This document shows positions 62,174 through 64,000 of a stretch of 64,000 nt of DNA, one piece after another. This DNA comes from Bacteroidota bacterium (GTDB lineage Bacteria > Bacteroidota > Bacteroidia > Bacteroidales > F082). The position numbers and the translations under genes are program-made. Within the stretch, counting starts at the first letter, position 1; every line of letters begins with the position of its first letter. The DNA lies in contig JACNJS010000084.1 in assembly GCA_014382445.1 (NCBI GenBank), positions 2,089 through 66,088 of the forward strand. Direction: 5' to 3'. The notes beneath the pieces were generated by a model. The model had not been told where the DNA came from. It ran no database searches and was given only the letters and a program-made list of their open reading frames with translations.

Positions 62174-63104
62174 ACAAAAACTTAAGGAAGAAAAATCCAT
62201 TTTCCTGATGATTGTAATTGAAACCCATGGAAGCAGTCCGGGAAAGCAGGGCTTTAGCATGGTAGTTAGTAGCGATAGAGACTTGCATGGATCGATTGGT
62301 GGAGGCTCTGTGGAATTTAAACTTGTTGAAGAATGTAAAAGGATGCTGAGTGCCGGAGAACAACAAATCTTCATAAAACGACAAGTACATAAAGGGAATG
62401 TTACAGATGGCTCAGGGATGATCTGTTCAGGTGAGCAAACAGTAGCATTCATTCCGTTATCACAATCAGATATTCAAAATATTGCAAGTATTACGTCCTG
62501 CCTAAGTAAAAACAAATCAGGGATTTTTGAGCTAACCGAAAATAGTTATAATTTTCGCCTGTCAGATGAAATTCCGGAAACACAATACCAATGCACTATA
62601 ACAAACGAAAGCAATTGGTCGTATAGTGAGACAATTGGGTATAAAAACATTATTTACATCATAGGTGCAGGGCATGTGGGATTTGCCGCATCAAAACTAT
62701 TTTATCAATTGGGATTTAAAGTAGTGCTATATGATAACCGCCCAAACCTCACTATGCTTACCGACAATCCTTATGCTCATGAAAAGCAGGTTATAGATTA
62801 CAAAAAAACACATGAATATATATCGGAAGGTGACAATGCCTATGTTATAATTATGACTAACAATCATACGCACGACAAAGAAGTACTTAGTCTGTTACTA
62901 AGGAAAAATATCAAATATCTCGGCATGATGGGCAGTGAAGAAAAAGTAGCAGTTATAAAAAAACAGATGAGGAATGATGGCTTTATCGATGATGACTTTA
63001 GTCACGTACACGCTCCAATTGGTATATCAATTAATAGTGAAACCCCGGAAGAGATAGTAGTAAGTATAGCAGCAGAAATTATAAGGATTAAAAATTCAAA
63101 ATAG
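62148..63104 (+). CDS. xdhC: XdhC/CoxI-family molybdenum hydroxylase maturation factor
   Basis: 318 aa from the ATG at 62148 (a second ATG follows at once at 62151). The XdhC N-terminal domain has ETHGSSPGKQGFSMVV and HGSIGGGSVEFKLV; the C-terminal Rossmann domain shows IYIIGAGHVGFAASKLF and KYLGMMGSEEKV. XdhC proteins bind the Mo cofactor, sulfurate it and insert it into xanthine dehydrogenases. The 26-base overlap with mocA implies coupled translation. It probably serves both dehydrogenases of the island. Confidence 0.9.
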   Translation: MMNIWNFIEQKLKEEKSIFLMIVIETHGSSPGKQGFSMVVSSDRDLHGSIGGGSVEFKLVEECKRMLSAGEQQIFIKRQVHKGNVTDGSGMICSGEQTVAFIPLSQSDIQNIASITSCLSKNKSGIFELTENSYNFRLSDEIPETQYQCTITNESNWSYSETIGYKNIIYIIGAGHVGFAASKLFYQLGFKVVLYDNRPNLTMLTDNPYAHEKQVIDYKKTHEYISEGDNAYVIIMTNNHTHDKEVLSLLLRKNIKYLGMMGSEEKVAVIKKQMRNDGFIDDDFSHVHAPIGISINSETPEEIVVSIAAEIIRIKNSK

Positions 63105-63133
63105 GATTGGGTTTCATAATATAAAAACGTACA

Positions 63134-63161
63134 TGAACTTACGGGTTAACCCGTAAGTTCA
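63134..63161. repeat. Perfect 28-bp palindrome TGAACTTACGGGTT...
   Basis: The sequence TGAACTTACGGGTT and its exact complement AACCCGTAAGTTCA lie back to back, centred on GTTAAC. It lies in the gap between xdhC and the racemase gene. There is no T run after it, so as a terminator it would be weak. Operator or dispersed palindrome are the alternatives. Confidence 0.8.
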
Positions 63162-63196
63162 CTTATAGAGAATAATTATTTTTAAATTCTAAACAG

Positions 63197-63892
63197 ATGA
63201 AAACATTAGGCCTAATCGGCGGAATGAGTTGGGAATCTTCGGCAGTTTATTATGAACTGATAAATAAAAAAGTAAAGGAGGCTCTCGGAGGATTTCATTC
63301 GTGCAAAAGCATAATGGTTACTGTTGATTTTGCTGAAATAGAGAAATTGCAGCACCAAAATGAGTGGGAGGTATTAGACAGAATGATGGCACATTCGGCA
63401 AAACAGCTTGAGGCGGCAGGGGCAGATATTGTTGTCCTGTGTACAAATACGATGCATTTATGCAGTCATGCCATTATTGATAATATCTCAATTCCTTTCC
63501 TACACATTGCTGAAGCAACGGGTCTGGATATTAAAAATAAGAACTTAAAGAAGGTAGGTTTGTTGGGGACGAAATTTACAATGGAAAAGGATTTTTACAA
63601 GGAGTATATATTAAACAACTTTGGTATTGAGGTGATTATCCCTTCGGATGAGGAAAGGGAAAAAGTTCATAATATAATTTATCAGGAACTTGTTCACGGT
63701 ATGATTAAGAATGATTCAAGGGAAATTTATAAGAAAATTATCAAGAACCTAGAGCAAAGGGGTGCTGAAGGAGTAATACTTGGATGTACCGAAATCCCAC
63801 TGCTAATATCCGATTCGGATGTAGATATACACGTTTTTGATACAACTACGATTCATGCGGGAAAAGCTGTAGAGTGGGCATTATCTGATTAA
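63197..63892 (+). CDS. Aspartate/glutamate racemase-family amino acid racemase
   Basis: 231 aa PLP-independent racemase. The start [19 protein letters not shown] and the two catalytic Cys sites, [14 protein letters not shown] and [11 protein letters not shown], match the broad-specificity Asp/Glu racemase group (YgeA-like). It follows xdhC after a palindrome. Within the purine island it might act on an amino-acid product, but no substrate can be read. Confidence 0.88.
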   Translation: MKTLGLIGGMSWESSAVYYELINKKVKEALGGFHSCKSIMVTVDFAEIEKLQHQNEWEVLDRMMAHSAKQLEAAGADIVVLCTNTMHLCSHAIIDNISIPFLHIAEATGLDIKNKNLKKVGLLGTKFTMEKDFYKEYILNNFGIEVIIPSDEEREKVHNIIYQELVHGMIKNDSREIYKKIIKNLEQRGAEGVILGCTEIPLLISDSDVDIHVFDTTTIHAGKAVEWALSD

Positions 63893-63908
63893 ATTATCTG
63901 TAAAACTA

Positions 63909-64000
63909 ATGACAGAAACTATAATTATAGCACACCGTGGAGAATCATTTGATGCTCCCGAAAATACTCTGTCAGCAATTAAGCTTGCATGGGAAAGAAA
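63909..64000 (+). CDS. Glycerophosphodiester phosphodiesterase (partial, N-terminus)
   Basis: The ATG at 63909 begins [20 protein letters not shown] and the frame is open to the window edge. The motif AHRGxxxxAPENT is that of the GDPD family, whose His and Glu bind metal. It starts 16 bases after the racemase stop and may be co-transcribed with it. Only 30 codons are visible; any C-terminal domain lies outside. Confidence 0.8.
   Translation, partial: MTETIIIAHRGESFDAPENTLSAIKLAWER

Overview
The window is AT-rich and almost certainly from a strictly or facultatively anaerobic, probably marine or gut-type Bacteroidota (Bacteroidales-like). The evidence is a type IX secretion C-terminal sorting domain, genes without Shine-Dalgarno sequences, promoters of the TTG-N20-TAnnTTTG form, a pyruvate:ferredoxin oxidoreductase paired with a dihydroorotate-dehydrogenase-like protein, and intergenic palindromic repeats of the kind scattered through Bacteroidota genomes. 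No rRNA, tRNA, CRISPR array, phage or intact insertion sequence was recognised.

Region 1 (1-14.2 kb) is mostly housekeeping: the end of a biotin-dependent carboxylase operon, a hybrid histidine kinase, class II fructose-bisphosphate aldolase followed by a small protein made of 25-residue repeats, a DHOD-like protein divergent from pyruvate:ferredoxin oxidoreductase, a Lys-rich micro-protein, SppA, a glucosaminidase, FolK and a deoxynucleoside kinase.

Region 2 (14.2-26.9 kb) is a leftward accessory locus: a reduced aryl-polyene/flexirubin-like type II fatty-acid or polyketide system. It has a ketosynthase fused to a cysteine-less chain-length-factor-like domain, a second complete ketosynthase, a ketosynthase-like fragment, an ACP, two hot-dog dehydratases, a thioesterase, a BtrH-type acyltransferase-like protein, an ABC-2 exporter and a RhaD-like aldolase. 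It is headed by its own sigma-54 response regulator and a stand-alone Hpt protein. No ketoreductase, ammonia-lyase or acyl-ligase is seen. A rightward outer-membrane protein gene interrupts it.

Region 3 (27-39.4 kb) holds a PHP-fold membrane protein, a GT39-type and a GT2 glycosyltransferase, an FkbM methyltransferase, fumarase, an ArsC-family reductase, the electron-transfer flavoprotein genes (with a four-helix-bundle ORF wedged between them), acyl-CoA dehydrogenase, a FabK/nitronate monooxygenase-like protein and ElbB. It also carries a relic of an AAA ATPase and several palindromic repeats.

Region 4 (39.4-63.9 kb) is an anaerobic purine-catabolism (selenium-dependent molybdenum hydroxylase) island: a two-subunit xanthine dehydrogenase, YgeY, YgeW, dihydropyrimidinase, SsnA, a fused Se-type xanthine dehydrogenase, YgfK, MocA and XdhC. 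Together they should hydroxylate, reduce and open purines and release carbamoyl phosphate and ammonia. The usual diaminopropionate ammonia-lyase YgeX is not seen. Two other fold-type-II PLP enzymes lie between the Se-type dehydrogenase and ygfK and are the best candidates to replace it. An M1 peptidase with a sorting domain, a methyltransferase and a truncated YgjV-like gene are interspersed. The window ends in an amino-acid racemase and the start of a glycerophosphodiester phosphodiesterase.
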